Shown here: in pieces, positions 37,558-46,840 of the stretch
Numbering within the stretch: position 1 is the first letter of the stretch
Layout: every line of letters starts with the position of its first letter
DNA from: Gammaproteobacteria bacterium
GTDB lineage: Bacteria; Pseudomonadota; Gammaproteobacteria; Burkholderiales; Nitrosomonadaceae
Assembly: GCA_015709635.1 (NCBI GenBank)
Contig: CP054180.1
Span: 2,976,001-3,040,000 of the forward strand
DNA length: 64,000 nt
Direction: 5' to 3'
Notes under the pieces: model-generated
Databases searched by the model: none
What the model was told of the DNA's origin: nothing
The model's input: the letters and a program-made list of their open reading frames with translations, nothing else
Position numbers and translations under genes: made by a program

Positions 37558-38475
37558 TCAAGCCCTGCCCGCAGTGCTATCCAACCGTAGCAGCCGATGA
37601 TAAAACCCCAGTCTTTTCTGGTCGATTTTTCCCTGCTGCACTGCCTGCATCACGGCACAGCTGGGTTCCTCGAGGTGGCGGCAATTGCTGAATTTGCAGT
37701 GTCCGATGAATGGATGAAATTCGATGAAACCCCAAGCCAGATTTTCTTCTTTGATATGATTCAAGCCGAATTCCTGGAAACCGGGAGAATCGATGATGGC
37801 GCTGTTTTCATCAAGATGATAGAGCTGCGAGTGCGTGGTGGTGTGTGTGCCGGAGTCGAGCGCCACGGAAATTTCCGCGATGGCGCGGCGGGCTTCCGGG
37901 ATCAAGGCATTGAGCAGTGTGGATTTACCCATGCCGGATTGACCGGCCAAAACGCTGAGGTGGCCTGTTAAACAAGGCCGCAGCGCCGCAACATCCTGTA
38001 TCGCGCTCAATTGCAGTACGCTATAACCAAGCTCCTGATACAGCGAGAGTGTTTTCATCGCCGTTTGCGCCGGTTCCACGAGATCGGCTTTGTTCAGTAC
38101 GATCAATACTTCAATGTTTTCACTTTCGGCGGCTACCAGGCAGCGGCTGATCAATTCTTCGCTGAAACTTGGCACGGCCGCAACGACGATGATGATTTGC
38201 GTGACATTGGCGGCGATGATTTTTTCCTTGAAGGCGTCGCTACGGTATAACAGTGACGTGCGCGGCTTTATCGCTTCAATGACACCTTGCCCGGCAGCAG
38301 CCCGCTGTAGCTCGACGTGATCACCGCATGCCACGCCGCCCTTCTTGCCGCGCATGACACAGGATACGATCTCGCCTGCTACGGTTTCAACCGAATAATG
38401 CCTGCCAAATGCGGCAACCACTTGTCCGGTTAAAGGCACGTCCTTGCGCTTTGAATCTTGCCGGTGAATACTCAA
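37558..38475 (-). CDS. rsgA: Ribosome small-subunit GTPase RsgA
   Basis: RsgA is a circularly permuted GTPase that assists late 30S maturation. The 305-residue protein has an OB-fold N-terminus, the G4 motif LNKADLV before the P-loop LAGQSGMGKSTLLN, the G3 motif DSPGFQEFG, and a zinc site CKFSNCRHLEEPSC. The stop is 146 bp from the last CRISPR repeat, and that gap shows nothing recognisable. Its start overlaps the pterin dehydratase stop by 4 bp. Confidence 0.95.
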   Translation of the reverse strand: MSIHRQDSKRKDVPLTGQVVAAFGRHYSVETVAGEIVSCVMRGKKGGVACGDHVELQRAAAGQGVIEAIKPRTSLLYRSDAFKEKIIAANVTQIIIVVAAVPSFSEELISRCLVAAESENIEVLIVLNKADLVEPAQTAMKTLSLYQELGYSVLQLSAIQDVAALRPCLTGHLSVLAGQSGMGKSTLLNALIPEARRAIAEISVALDSGTHTTTHSQLYHLDENSAIIDSPGFQEFGLNHIKEENLAWGFIEFHPFIGHCKFSNCRHLEEPSCAVMQAVQQGKIDQKRLGFYHRLLRLDSTAGRA

Positions 38476-38813
38476 ATGGTAAACAACTTGTCGATTTTTG
38501 CCGCACAGATGAAATCATTTTCGGATAACCCGCCGATGGCATGCGTGGTGTATGTGATTACACATTGATTGTAACCGACCAGCATATCCGGATGATGATC
38601 CTCACGATGGGAAATCCATGCCACGGCGTTCACAAACGCCATGGTTTGATAGTAATTCTTGAACGCGTAGGTTTTGCTGATGCGCTTGTCTTGCAGCTGC
38701 CAGCCCTCCACTTGCTGCAGGAAAGCGGTTACCTCAGCGCCGGAAAGCGGTGGCACGCCGCCTTCGCATGGTTTGCATTGCTTGGATGTCAAATCGCAGA
38801 CGGCCGTGTTCAT
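38472..38813 (-). CDS. phhB: Pterin-4a-carbinolamine dehydratase
   Basis: A 113-residue enzyme that dehydrates 4a-hydroxytetrahydropterin and can also aid molybdopterin metabolism. The family motif is visible as YQTMAFVNAVAWISHREDHHPDM followed by TYTTHAIGGLSENDF, with the three catalytic histidines in HREDHH. It overlaps the genes on both sides by 4 bp, so it sits in a translationally coupled operon with the M48 protease and rsgA. No phenylalanine hydroxylase is in the window. Confidence 0.9.
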   Translation of the reverse strand: MNTAVCDLTSKQCKPCEGGVPPLSGAEVTAFLQQVEGWQLQDKRISKTYAFKNYYQTMAFVNAVAWISHREDHHPDMLVGYNQCVITYTTHAIGGLSENDFICAAKIDKLFTI

Positions 38814-40072
38814 GCTTGCCCCTGGCTTTGTAAGTGCGCCACACGGATCGATGCGGGCGGATGAGAATCGTAAAAAGCCGAATGCAGCGGATCCGGCGTC
38901 AGTGTAGCCGCATTGTCCTGATACAACTTGACCAGTGCACGAACTAGATCGTCTGCAGAGGAATTTTGCGCCGCATAGGCATCGGCTTCAAACTCGTGCT
39001 TACGTGAGTAAAGGCTTGAAATGGGGTGCAGCAGGAACGTAAACACCGGCATCACCAAAAAAAACAATAAAAGCGCCATCGCCGTCGACGGCACGGTGGC
39101 AACGTCCACCCCCAAGCCTTGATAGAACCAGCCTTGCTGCATCAAATAACCCAATAACCAGAGAAATGCCAAACTCATCGCAAACGATACCGCGATGCGC
39201 TTAATGACATGGCGATGCTTGAAATGCCCCAACTCGTGCGCCAGCACTGCTTCGATTTCGCTTGGATTGAGGCGCGCCAATAACGTATCAAAAAAAACGA
39301 TGCGCTTGGTTTTGCCGAAGCCAGTGAAATATGCATTGCCGTGATTGCTACGGCGTGAGCCGTCCATAACGAACAAGCCGCTGGCCTTGAAGCCGCATTT
39401 GCTCATCAGTTGCTCAATGCGTGTTTTGAGCGTGGCATCTTCCAGTGGTGTAAATTTGTTAAACAAAGGTGCGATCCAAGTTGGAAAAATCGCCAGGACA
39501 AATAAATTGAAAACGATCCAGGCAAACCAAGCATACAACCACCAGCTTTCACCCATTTTTTCCATCAACCACAGCACGCAGAACAACAGCGGCGCGCCGA
39601 GCAACAAACCCAGTGCGGCTTGCTTGATCAGATCGGTGAAAAACATGGCCGGCGTCATTTTATTGAAACCGTATCGCTCTTCGATCACAAACGTGCGGTA
39701 ATAGCTCAGCGGCAGCTCAGTCAGGCTCATCAGCAAAAATGCGTTGATGATCAACGCCATGCCATGCATCAATGGATCACCCAGCCAACCGGCCCAGAAT
39801 CCGCTCAAGGCATTTAAACCGCCGCCCAGTGTAAAGGCGAGCAATAACACGACATGCAACAGGATACCCGGATAATTCATGCGTGTTTTGGCACAGGTGT
39901 AATCCGCTGCTTTGCGGTGATCGCTCAGGCTGATCTGACCGGAAAACTCTTCCGGCACCTTGTCCTGATGCGCACGCACATAGCGGATATGCCTTGCGGC
40001 CAGCCAGATCTGGGTTAATGTCGTAAGCACTAGCGCAATCAGAAAAATCAATGTAAATGTTTGCATAATCAA
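38810..40072 (-). CDS. M48-family membrane zinc protease (Ste24-like)
   Basis: A 420-residue membrane protease similar to CAAX prenyl protease Ste24. It has about six to seven hydrophobic segments, the zinc motif HELGH (VLAHELGHFKHRH) near residue 279 and the third ligand in KHEFEADAYA. Bacterial members act in membrane-protein quality control. It is the first gene of a three-gene operon with phhB and rsgA, joined by 4-bp overlaps. Confidence 0.9.
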   Translation of the reverse strand: MIMQTFTLIFLIALVLTTLTQIWLAARHIRYVRAHQDKVPEEFSGQISLSDHRKAADYTCAKTRMNYPGILLHVVLLLAFTLGGGLNALSGFWAGWLGDPLMHGMALIINAFLLMSLTELPLSYYRTFVIEERYGFNKMTPAMFFTDLIKQAALGLLLGAPLLFCVLWLMEKMGESWWLYAWFAWIVFNLFVLAIFPTWIAPLFNKFTPLEDATLKTRIEQLMSKCGFKASGLFVMDGSRRSNHGNAYFTGFGKTKRIVFFDTLLARLNPSEIEAVLAHELGHFKHRHVIKRIAVSFAMSLAFLWLLGYLMQQGWFYQGLGVDVATVPSTAMALLLFFLVMPVFTFLLHPISSLYSRKHEFEADAYAAQNSSADDLVRALVKLYQDNAATLTPDPLHSAFYDSHPPASIRVAHLQSQGQA

Positions 40073-40114
40073 TTATCTTGAGTTTGGAAGTTCAACTTCA
40101 CGTGACAATAAAGC

Positions 40115-40192
40115 ACCCCGCCGCAAGCAGCGGGGTATTAACTGCGTTCTTCAATCTGCTGGTTTTTCAACCAGCTTTCGCCCCAAGGGGCG
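40115..40192. repeat. Cluster of three hairpins upstream of orn
   Basis: Three perfect stems in 78 bp: ACCCCGC/GCGGGGT (40115–40121 with 40130–40136), GCTGGTT/AACCAGC (40158–40164 with 40169–40175) and CGCCCC/GGGGCG (40179–40184 with 40187–40192). The spacing and GC-rich tips resemble REP-like palindromes or the subterminal hairpins of IS200/IS605-type elements. No transposase is present. Confidence 0.5.
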
Positions 40193-40324
40193 GGGAATTG
40201 AACCCGCAGAGATTAAATGAGCATCGCAAAATAAACCGGCATTTCCCTCGTTGGTTTAAAAGTGACGGACAGATGGCGATATGACACAATTAAACGCATT
40301 ACATTCAAAAAAACAGAAATCATT

Positions 40325-40870
40325 ATGGCACAAGATAGCAATAACCTCATCTGGATCGATATGGAAATGACCGGGCTCAATCCGGATACCGACCGCATCA
40401 TTGAAGTCGCTTTGGTTATCACCGATTCGCAGCTCAACACCATAGCCGAAGGGCCGGTTTTGGTCGTACATCAATCGGATGAGGTGCTGAACGGTATGGA
40501 TAAATGGAATCAATCGACGCATTCCAAATCCGGCTTGATCGGCAAGGTGAAAGCTTCACGACTCAGCGAGGCGGAAGTGGAAGCACAACTGATCGAATTT
40601 CTGAAACTGCATGTGCCCGTGGGCGTGTCACCGATGTGCGGCAATTCCATCTGCCAGGACCGGCGCTTCATGGTGCGCTCGATGCCGCAACTGGAAGCCT
40701 ACTTTCATTACCGCAACCTCGATGTCAGCACTTTAAAAGAATTGGTCAAACGCTGGAAACCCGGGATCGCAGGCGGACTCAGCAAAGAAAGCAAGCATGA
40801 AGCGTTGGCGGATATTTATGATTCCATCAATGAATTGAAGTATTACCGCCAGCATTTTATCGTTGCCTGA
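40325..40870 (+). CDS. orn: Oligoribonuclease
   Basis: Orn degrades very short RNAs and pGpG to mononucleotides and is usually essential in proteobacteria. The start at 40325 gives 181 residues, exactly the E. coli length. DEDDh exonuclease motifs are present: WIDMEMTGL (Exo I), PMCGNSICQDRRF (Exo II), and HEALADIYDSINELKYYR (Exo III). An in-frame GTG at 40262 would add 21 unneeded residues. Confidence 0.96.
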   Translation: MAQDSNNLIWIDMEMTGLNPDTDRIIEVALVITDSQLNTIAEGPVLVVHQSDEVLNGMDKWNQSTHSKSGLIGKVKASRLSEAEVEAQLIEFLKLHVPVGVSPMCGNSICQDRRFMVRSMPQLEAYFHYRNLDVSTLKELVKRWKPGIAGGLSKESKHEALADIYDSINELKYYRQHFIVA

Positions 40871-41014
40871 AACAACAGTGAGCGCCATGCTTTGCTTACT
40901 GCATCGCGAAATGCTGTCATCGTCTTCCGAACTTTCCCGTTAGCGCCGTTTTCTAAAAGCCGGAAGAAAATTTTGATTTTTCATTCACTCACCCTCTCAT
41001 TTAGGAGAAACAAG

Positions 41015-41374
41015 ATGAGCCTTAAAAGAAATGTGCTTTCTGCCGCTGTTGCAGCAACCTTCTTACTCGCAGTCAACGCAACTACGGCTTTGGCTGCCGA
41101 TGTCACACAAAGCGGACAAGCATCCGGTCATAGTCATGGGAATGCGAAATCCGGCGATCAGCACGGTCACCAATGTGAGCACATGTCGGCTGTCGACACG
41201 AATAAGGATGGCAAAATCAGCAAGGAAGAGTTCATGAAGCACCATGAAGCCATATTTGACAAAAAAGATGTCAATAAGGATGGTTTCATTGACCGCGAGG
41301 AAATGCACCGCATGATGGATCATATGCACAAACACGACGATGACGCGCATGCGCATGACGAACCGAAAAAATAA
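41015..41374 (+). CDS. Exported EF-hand protein
   Basis: A 119-residue protein with a signal peptide (MSLKRNVLSAAVAATFLLA, site after ALA). Two canonical EF-hand loops follow, DTNKDGKISKEE and DVNKDGFIDREE, with Asp/Asn at 1, 3, 5 and Glu at 12, so it should bind calcium in the periplasm. Both flanks of the EF pair are His-rich (HSHGN, DQHGHQCEH, HMHKHDDDAHAHDE), which could also bind Ni, Zn or Cu. The ATG at 41015 has TTAGGAGA upstream. It stands alone. Confidence 0.85.
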   Translation: MSLKRNVLSAAVAATFLLAVNATTALAADVTQSGQASGHSHGNAKSGDQHGHQCEHMSAVDTNKDGKISKEEFMKHHEAIFDKKDVNKDGFIDREEMHRMMDHMHKHDDDAHAHDEPKK

Positions 41375-41480
41375 AAGTACCTAGACGCTCAACAAATCCC
41401 TAGTTCTATTCAGCCAGCCGCCCAAATTCAGATTATTGCACTTTGAGCGGCTGCCGATGCTTCACTGGAATTTAACCGGC

Positions 41481-42881
41481 TCAGTGTCTTAAACCACTCG
41501 GTGCTTTCACCGGTTTCTTTTGCTCTAACGGTTGCGGATCCAGCACTGCCACGGTCAGGCTGTCGTCATTGAAATATTTTTTCGCGACCTCGCGTATTTG
41601 TGCTGTTGTTACCGCTTTCAATTTTTCCAGGATGACATCGATATCGCGGTAGGATAATCCCGTGCTTTCCAGTCTGCCCAGTTGCATCGCTTGGGAAAAA
41701 ATGGAATCGCGCTGATACACATGACCGGCGACAACTTGCGCCTTGACCCGTGCCAATTCTTCCTCGGTAACACCGTCTTTGACGATTTTTTCAATTTCTT
41801 TGCGCAGCGCTTGCTCCAGCTCGGCAACGGTTTTGCCGGTACGCGGTACCGCGCTCAGAAAGAACATGCTCGGGCCGCGCGCCATTGCGCTATAACCCGC
41901 ATTGGCCGAATTGGCGATCTGACTTTCCCGCACCAGATTCTTGTTCAATCTGGCCGATGCGTGGCCGTCCAGCACGCCCTCCAATATCTCCAGCGCATAC
42001 GGCTCCCAGTCCGCCATGACGTTTCTAATCGCCGGTGTATGATAACCCATCATGAGGTAGGGCAGTTCCGCCGGTGCTTTGACGATGATCCGTTTGGTGC
42101 CGGTTTGCGGCGGCTCTGTTTGAGGTTTACGCGCATTGAACGGCGGTGCAGAGCTCTTAGGGATAACACCATAGTTTTTTTGCGCCAACCTGAACACCTC
42201 ATTGGCATCGACATCGCCGACGACAATCAATATGGCGTTATTGGGCGCATACCAGCGATCGTACCAATCCTGCGCATCTTCAACTCCCATGTTTTCCAGA
42301 TCATTCATCCAGCCGATAATCGGATTTTTGTACGGATGCGATTGGTACGCGACCGCCATCATCTTCTCATACAGCAATGAACGCGCTTGGTCATCGGTGC
42401 GCAAGCGCCGTTCTTCCATCACCACTTTGATTTCTTTTGCAAACTCTTCCTCAGTCAGAATCAGGTTGCGCATGCGGTCCGCTTCCAGCTCCATTGCCAT
42501 CGGCAAGTGGTCTTTGTGCAATTGCTGATAATAAGCGGTGTAGTCGTAACTGGTGAAGGCATTTTCCCGTCCGCCTGCAGCCGCGATCCGCTTGGAAAAT
42601 TCCCCGCCCGGAACTTTCTTCGTACCTTTGAACATCATGTGCTCCAGCACATGCGCCACACCGGTAACACCGTTTACTTCATCAATGCTGCCTGCTTTGT
42701 ACCAGATTTGCGTCACCACGACCGGTGAGCGATGATCCTGCTTAACAATCAGTCTCAAGCCATTATCGAGTAAATATTCATGCGGATTGGCGAGCGCCGA
42801 AGATGAAATCAGCACAGCCGCGGTAAACAGTGCGGAAAAAGAGAAAAGGCGAAACAAAGTAAAACAATCATCAGGTTTCAT
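41481..42881 (-). CDS. M16-family zinc peptidase (periplasmic)
   Basis: An insulinase/processing-peptidase family protein of about 466 residues with a signal peptide ending near ALA-NP. It has the inverted zinc motif HxxEH in HVLEHMMFKG. Two M16 domains are visible (about 35–210 and 215–400), the second with the R/Y-rich substrate loop. Often a second, inactive M16 partner lies next door; here only one is present. The ATG at 42881 is preferred over a TTG at 42890. It is divergent from ftsY. Confidence 0.9.
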   Translation of the reverse strand: MKPDDCFTLFRLFSFSALFTAAVLISSSALANPHEYLLDNGLRLIVKQDHRSPVVVTQIWYKAGSIDEVNGVTGVAHVLEHMMFKGTKKVPGGEFSKRIAAAGGRENAFTSYDYTAYYQQLHKDHLPMAMELEADRMRNLILTEEEFAKEIKVVMEERRLRTDDQARSLLYEKMMAVAYQSHPYKNPIIGWMNDLENMGVEDAQDWYDRWYAPNNAILIVVGDVDANEVFRLAQKNYGVIPKSSAPPFNARKPQTEPPQTGTKRIIVKAPAELPYLMMGYHTPAIRNVMADWEPYALEILEGVLDGHASARLNKNLVRESQIANSANAGYSAMARGPSMFFLSAVPRTGKTVAELEQALRKEIEKIVKDGVTEEELARVKAQVVAGHVYQRDSIFSQAMQLGRLESTGLSYRDIDVILEKLKAVTTAQIREVAKKYFNDDSLTVAVLDPQPLEQKKPVKAPSGLRH

Positions 42882-42964
42882 TTTTACCAACCAAAATGTA
42901 AGTAAACAGAATAAAATTAGACTTTGAGAATTTCCAATGGTTATCAGTAGAAGAGCCTACCAGA

Positions 42965-44026
42965 ATGTTCAGTTTTTTTAAATCCAAAAAGGATCCCGCG
43001 GAATCCGCCGGAGCACCAGTTTCACCCGACGCCAATGCACAAGCCGAAGCCGAAGCCGAAGCCGAAGCTGAAGTCGAAGCAAAACCGGAAGAGCCGATAA
43101 GCTTTGCCGCCAAACTCAAGCTAGGACTGGCGCGTACCCGGCAGAATCTGAGCAAACAGCTATCGGGTTTGTTTGGCGGCGGCAAGATCGATGAGGCGCT
43201 TTACGAAGAATTGGAAACGATTTTACTCACTTCCGATATCGGTGTCAGTGCAACGCAGCAATTACTTGAGAATCTGCGCAAACAGGTTAAGCGCGATGCC
43301 CTAACCGATTCGGCGCAATTGAAAGAAGCATTGAAAGAGCTGCTCATCGCCATGCTGGAACCGCTGGCGCAGCCTCTGGATACCACGACGCATAAACCGT
43401 TTGTCATTATGATCACCGGCGTCAATGGCGTGGGCAAAACCACATCGATCGGCAAACTGGCCAAATATTTTCAGAGCCAAGGCAAATCGGTATTGCTGGC
43501 TGCCGGCGACACTTTCCGCGCAGCAGCGCGCGAGCAGTTGATGGCTTGGGGGGAACGCAATAATGTCACCGTGATTGCGCCGGATAGCGATCCGGACAAA
43601 AAAAGCGATCCCGCTGCGATAATTTTTGATGCGGTCAATTCAGCCAAAGCGCGCAGCATCGATATCGTGCTGGCGGACACCGCCGGACGACTGACTACGC
43701 AACTGCATTTGATGGAAGAAATCAAGAAGGTGAAACGTGTGATCGCCAAAGCCATGCCCGATGCACCGCACGAGGTACTGCTGGTGCTCGATGCGAATAC
43801 CGGACAGAATGCCATCGCACAAGTGAAAGCGTTTGATGAAGCGCTGGATGTCACCGGTCTGATCCTGACCAAATTGGATGGCACCGCCAAGGGCGGCGTG
43901 GTGGCTGCGATTGCCGGACAGTATCTGGAAAATCCGCCGGCGTTGCGCTTTGTCGGCGTGGGCGAAGGAGTGGATGATTTAAGACCGTTTGACGCCCGTC
44001 AATTCGTCGATGCATTGTTTGATTGA
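42965..44026 (+). CDS. ftsY: Signal-recognition-particle receptor FtsY
   Basis: FtsY is the membrane receptor that accepts ribosome–SRP complexes. The 353-residue protein has an acidic N-terminal A domain, the helical N domain and the GTPase G domain: GVNGVGKTTSIGKLA, DTFRAAAREQL, DTAGR, TKLDGTAKGG. The A domain contains a short GCCGAA hexanucleotide run (from about 43043) giving an (AE)n stretch that could vary in length. It starts the ftsY-ftsE-ftsX cluster. Confidence 0.96.
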   Translation: MFSFFKSKKDPAESAGAPVSPDANAQAEAEAEAEAEVEAKPEEPISFAAKLKLGLARTRQNLSKQLSGLFGGGKIDEALYEELETILLTSDIGVSATQQLLENLRKQVKRDALTDSAQLKEALKELLIAMLEPLAQPLDTTTHKPFVIMITGVNGVGKTTSIGKLAKYFQSQGKSVLLAAGDTFRAAAREQLMAWGERNNVTVIAPDSDPDKKSDPAAIIFDAVNSAKARSIDIVLADTAGRLTTQLHLMEEIKKVKRVIAKAMPDAPHEVLLVLDANTGQNAIAQVKAFDEALDVTGLILTKLDGTAKGGVVAAIAGQYLENPPALRFVGVGEGVDDLRPFDARQFVDALFD

Positions 44027-44049
44027 ACGAGACAACTCACACAGGGCAT

Positions 44050-44703
44050 ATGATCACTTTCAAAAATGTTTCCAAGCGCTATCCCGATGGTTATGTGGCA
44101 CTCAATAATGTCGACCTTGCGGTGGCAGCCGGCGAAATGGTATTTTTGACCGGCCACTCGGGCGCGGGTAAGAGCACGTTATTAAAGCTCATCGCTGCGA
44201 TCGAGCGCCCGACTTCCGGCGTCGTCACGATCAGCGGACAGAATATCGCCCAGCTCAAACCGGCCGCCATCCCGTATCTGCGCCGCAAGATCGGCTTCAT
44301 CTTTCAGGATCACAAGCTGCTGTTTGACCGTAACGCGTTTGATAACGTCTTGCTGCCACTGCAAATCAGCAACTTCGATCACGATACGGTGGCCGCCCGT
44401 GTTCGCGCCGCATTGGATAAAGTAGGTTTGTTAAAAAAAGAAAAAGCCATGCCGATCGCACTGTCCGGCGGAGAAAGGCAGCGGTTATGCATTGCGCGCG
44501 CGGTGGTTCATCGCCCGGCTATTCTGATTGCCGATGAACCGACCGGTAATCTGGACATGGAGTACGCCCGCGATATCATGACCTTGTTCACCTCATTCAA
44601 TCAGGTGGGTGTCACCGTGTTGATCGCCACGCACGATGCCTCATTGTTGGAAGACACGCAGCATCGCGTTCTGTCATTAAAACAAGGAAAATTGGCGGCA
44701 TGA
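44050..44703 (+). CDS. ftsE: Cell-division ABC ATPase FtsE
   Basis: FtsE with FtsX transmits divisome signals to septal murein hydrolases. The 217-residue ATPase has Walker A GHSGAGKSTLL, signature LSGGERQRLCIARA and Walker B ILIADEPTGNLD. I start at ATG 44050, which has AGGG just upstream; an in-frame TTG at 44023 overlapping the ftsY stop is less likely. It overlaps ftsX by 4 bp. Confidence 0.95.
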   Translation: MITFKNVSKRYPDGYVALNNVDLAVAAGEMVFLTGHSGAGKSTLLKLIAAIERPTSGVVTISGQNIAQLKPAAIPYLRRKIGFIFQDHKLLFDRNAFDNVLLPLQISNFDHDTVAARVRAALDKVGLLKKEKAMPIALSGGERQRLCIARAVVHRPAILIADEPTGNLDMEYARDIMTLFTSFNQVGVTVLIATHDASLLEDTQHRVLSLKQGKLAA

Positions 44704-45611
44704 TGCGCGCATGGTTGATGCAACATGGGTTGGTATTTTTTCTCACGCTCAAACGGCTGATTTCAGCACCGCTCACCAGCTTGCTCAGCATCATCGTAAT
44801 GGGGATTGCACTCAGCCTGCCGGCGGGCATTTACGTGCTCATGCAAAATTTGCAAACCATTTCCGGACAAACGGCGGATTCCCCGCAAATGAGTTTGTTT
44901 CTTAAGCTGGATACGGCTCAAGATAGCATTGAGAAAATCCATCAGCGCTTAGAGGAAAATCCGCACATTCTAACCATCCAGTTCATTCCAAAAGACGCCG
45001 CGCTGCAGCAATTGCAACAAAGTGCCGGACTCACGGATATCGCCGCAAGTTTGGCGCACAACCCGCTGCCGGATGCTTTCGTTATTCATACTCAGGAAAA
45101 TACCACCGAAGCTCTGGAGCAATTGCGCCTGACCCTGCAAAACTGGCCGGAAATCGAACATGTGCAATTCGATTCCGCTTGGATCGAGCGCTTGAACGCG
45201 TTACTCGATCTCGGCCGTTTTGCCGTACTGATGCTGGCAACGCTATTGAGCGTCGCAATTATCGCGATCATGTTCAACACCATTCGCCTGCAAATTCTCA
45301 CCAAGCGGGATGAAATTGAGATATCCAAACTCATCGGTGCGACTGACAGCTTTATCCAGCGTCCTTTTCTTTATTTCGGCGCGATTCAGGGTCTGGCAGG
45401 AGGCGCTACTGCATGGCTTCTCATCGCACTGAGCATTGGCATGCTCAATGAAGAGCTCATCACGCTGATTCGGCTTTATGGCATCGATTGGCAGTTGCAG
45501 CATCTCGCTACGGCAGACAGTATCAGCTTACTGTTATTTTCAGGTTGGCTGGGATGGCTAGGTGCGCGTATCTCAGTTGCAAGCCATCTCTGGCAAATCG
45601 AACCAAAATAA
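44700..45611 (+). CDS. ftsX: Cell-division membrane protein FtsX
   Basis: The 303-residue permease-like partner of FtsE. It has a cytoplasmic start, one membrane helix (LTSLLSIIVMGIALSLPAGI), a periplasmic domain of about 110 residues that in other species touches the murein-hydrolase activator EnvC, and three C-terminal helices of the FtsX fold. The start overlaps ftsE by 4 bp. Confidence 0.94.
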   Translation: MMRAWLMQHGLVFFLTLKRLISAPLTSLLSIIVMGIALSLPAGIYVLMQNLQTISGQTADSPQMSLFLKLDTAQDSIEKIHQRLEENPHILTIQFIPKDAALQQLQQSAGLTDIAASLAHNPLPDAFVIHTQENTTEALEQLRLTLQNWPEIEHVQFDSAWIERLNALLDLGRFAVLMLATLLSVAIIAIMFNTIRLQILTKRDEIEISKLIGATDSFIQRPFLYFGAIQGLAGGATAWLLIALSIGMLNEELITLIRLYGIDWQLQHLATADSISLLLFSGWLGWLGARISVASHLWQIEPK

Positions 45612-45642
45612 GCGAAGCGCCCGCAACGAACTTTTCAATTAT

Positions 45643-45672
45643 TTGGCACTCTCATTGCGGGAGTGCTAGAAT
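45643..45672 (+). promoter_or_regulatory. rpoH promoter overlapped by a CIRCE operator
   Basis: A sigma70-like promoter, TTGGCA (45643–45648), 18 bp, TAGAAT (45667–45672). Laid over it is a CIRCE inverted repeat with exact geometry: TTGGCACTC (45643–45651), 9 bp, GAGTGCTAG (45661–45669); the consensus is TTAGCACTC-N9-GAGTGCTAA. CIRCE is the binding site of the heat-shock repressor HrcA, so HrcA binding should block this promoter. Confidence 0.88.
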
Positions 45673-45729
45673 ACTACCGTTCCGACAGATAGAAATCAGG
45701 CAAAAATCTACGAGAAGGAGATTATTACA

Positions 45730-46575
45730 ATGACGAATGCTTTAACACTACCTTCAATAGGTGGAAGTTTAGAAAGTTATATTCAGTCTGCTAATTCTTT
45801 CCCTATTCTTTCTCAAGAGGAAGAAAGCAGCTTGGCGCGGCGTCTATGGAATCATGGTGATATTGAGGCTGCACAAAAATTGATTCTGTCGCATTTACGA
45901 TTTGTGATCGCTATAGCGCGCGGCTACAAAGGATATGGTCTTCCGCAAGCCGACTTAATCCAGGAAGGCAATATCGGCCTCATGAAAGCAGTCAAGCGTT
46001 TTGACCCGGAGCGCGGTGTACGTTTGGTATCATTTGCTGTGCACTGGATCAAGGCGGAGATTCATGAATTCATTATGCGCAATTGGCGTCTGGTTAAAAT
46101 AGCCACCACCAAGCAGCAACGCAAACTGTTCTTCAACCTGCGCAGCATGAAGCAAGGATTGAATACAATGAATCCGCAAGAAGTGGATGCAATGGCCACG
46201 CAGTTAGGCGTCAAATCCGAAGAAGTGGTTGAAATGGAAAAGCGTTTCAACGGCTCGGATATTTCTCTTGAGCCCGTAGCGGATGAAGAAGACGATGCAT
46301 TCAGTCCAGTCAGTTATTTAACCGATGGTGAAGAACCATCGCAGATTCTGGAAAATGAACAAATCGCGCATTTACGCGAAAAAGGGCTGCAGCAATCACT
46401 TGCATGTCTGGACGATCGCAGCCGCCATATCATTGAAGCTCGCTGGTTAAGAGAAAAAGATACTGCAACATTGCATGATCTGGCCGAGGAGCTGGGCGTT
46501 TCCGCAGAACGCGTCCGGCAAATCGAGACTAAAGCGCTACAAAAAATGCGCGGCACCCTTACAGCAACTGCGTAA
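45730..46575 (+). CDS. rpoH: Heat-shock sigma factor RpoH (sigma-32)
   Basis: A 281-residue group-3 sigma factor. Region 2 (DLIQEGNIGLMKAVKRFDP, VSFAVHWIKAEIHEF) is followed by the RpoH box QRKLFFNLR, which distinguishes it from RpoD and RpoS, and region 4 (DLAEELGVSAERVRQIETKAL). A strong ribosome site (AGAAGGAG) precedes the ATG. Transcription is probably controlled by HrcA through the upstream CIRCE element. Confidence 0.97.
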   Translation: MTNALTLPSIGGSLESYIQSANSFPILSQEEESSLARRLWNHGDIEAAQKLILSHLRFVIAIARGYKGYGLPQADLIQEGNIGLMKAVKRFDPERGVRLVSFAVHWIKAEIHEFIMRNWRLVKIATTKQQRKLFFNLRSMKQGLNTMNPQEVDAMATQLGVKSEEVVEMEKRFNGSDISLEPVADEEDDAFSPVSYLTDGEEPSQILENEQIAHLREKGLQQSLACLDDRSRHIIEARWLREKDTATLHDLAEELGVSAERVRQIETKALQKMRGTLTATA

Positions 46576-46650
46576 AGTATGTGAATTTTTATTGTCTATA
46601 ACACCCATGTGACTTTGGGTACGTCAGATGGATTTGTCATTTAAGCAACA

Positions 46651-46743
46651 GGAGAGGTACCGAAGCGGTCATAACGGCGCTGACTCGAAATCAGATGGTC
46701 AGGGCAACCTGGCACATGGGTTCGAATCCCATCCTCTCCGCCA
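46651..46743 (+). tRNA. tRNA-Ser(CGA)
   Basis: Acceptor GGAGAGG (46651–46657) pairs with CCTCTCC (46733–46739), followed by G and an encoded CCA. The anticodon arm is CTGA-CTCGAAA-TCAG with anticodon CGA. A long variable arm and a T loop GGGTTCGAATCCC are present, as expected for a class II serine tRNA. Its 3' end is the integration site of the following island. Confidence 0.97.
46721..46736 (+). repeat. attL core of the tRNA-Ser island
   Basis: TTCGAATCCCATCCTC, in the T-loop and acceptor of tRNA-Ser, recurs exactly at 56825–56840. The integrase gene follows directly. The tRNA remains intact. Confidence 0.85.
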
Positions 46744-46840
46744 AAGATGCTCCAAACGTTGCCTAGCGACACCAAGAAATCCCTTTAGAATAAATAATAT
46801 TACAGCAATTTAGTTAACTATTGGCAACCCTGAGTAAAAC

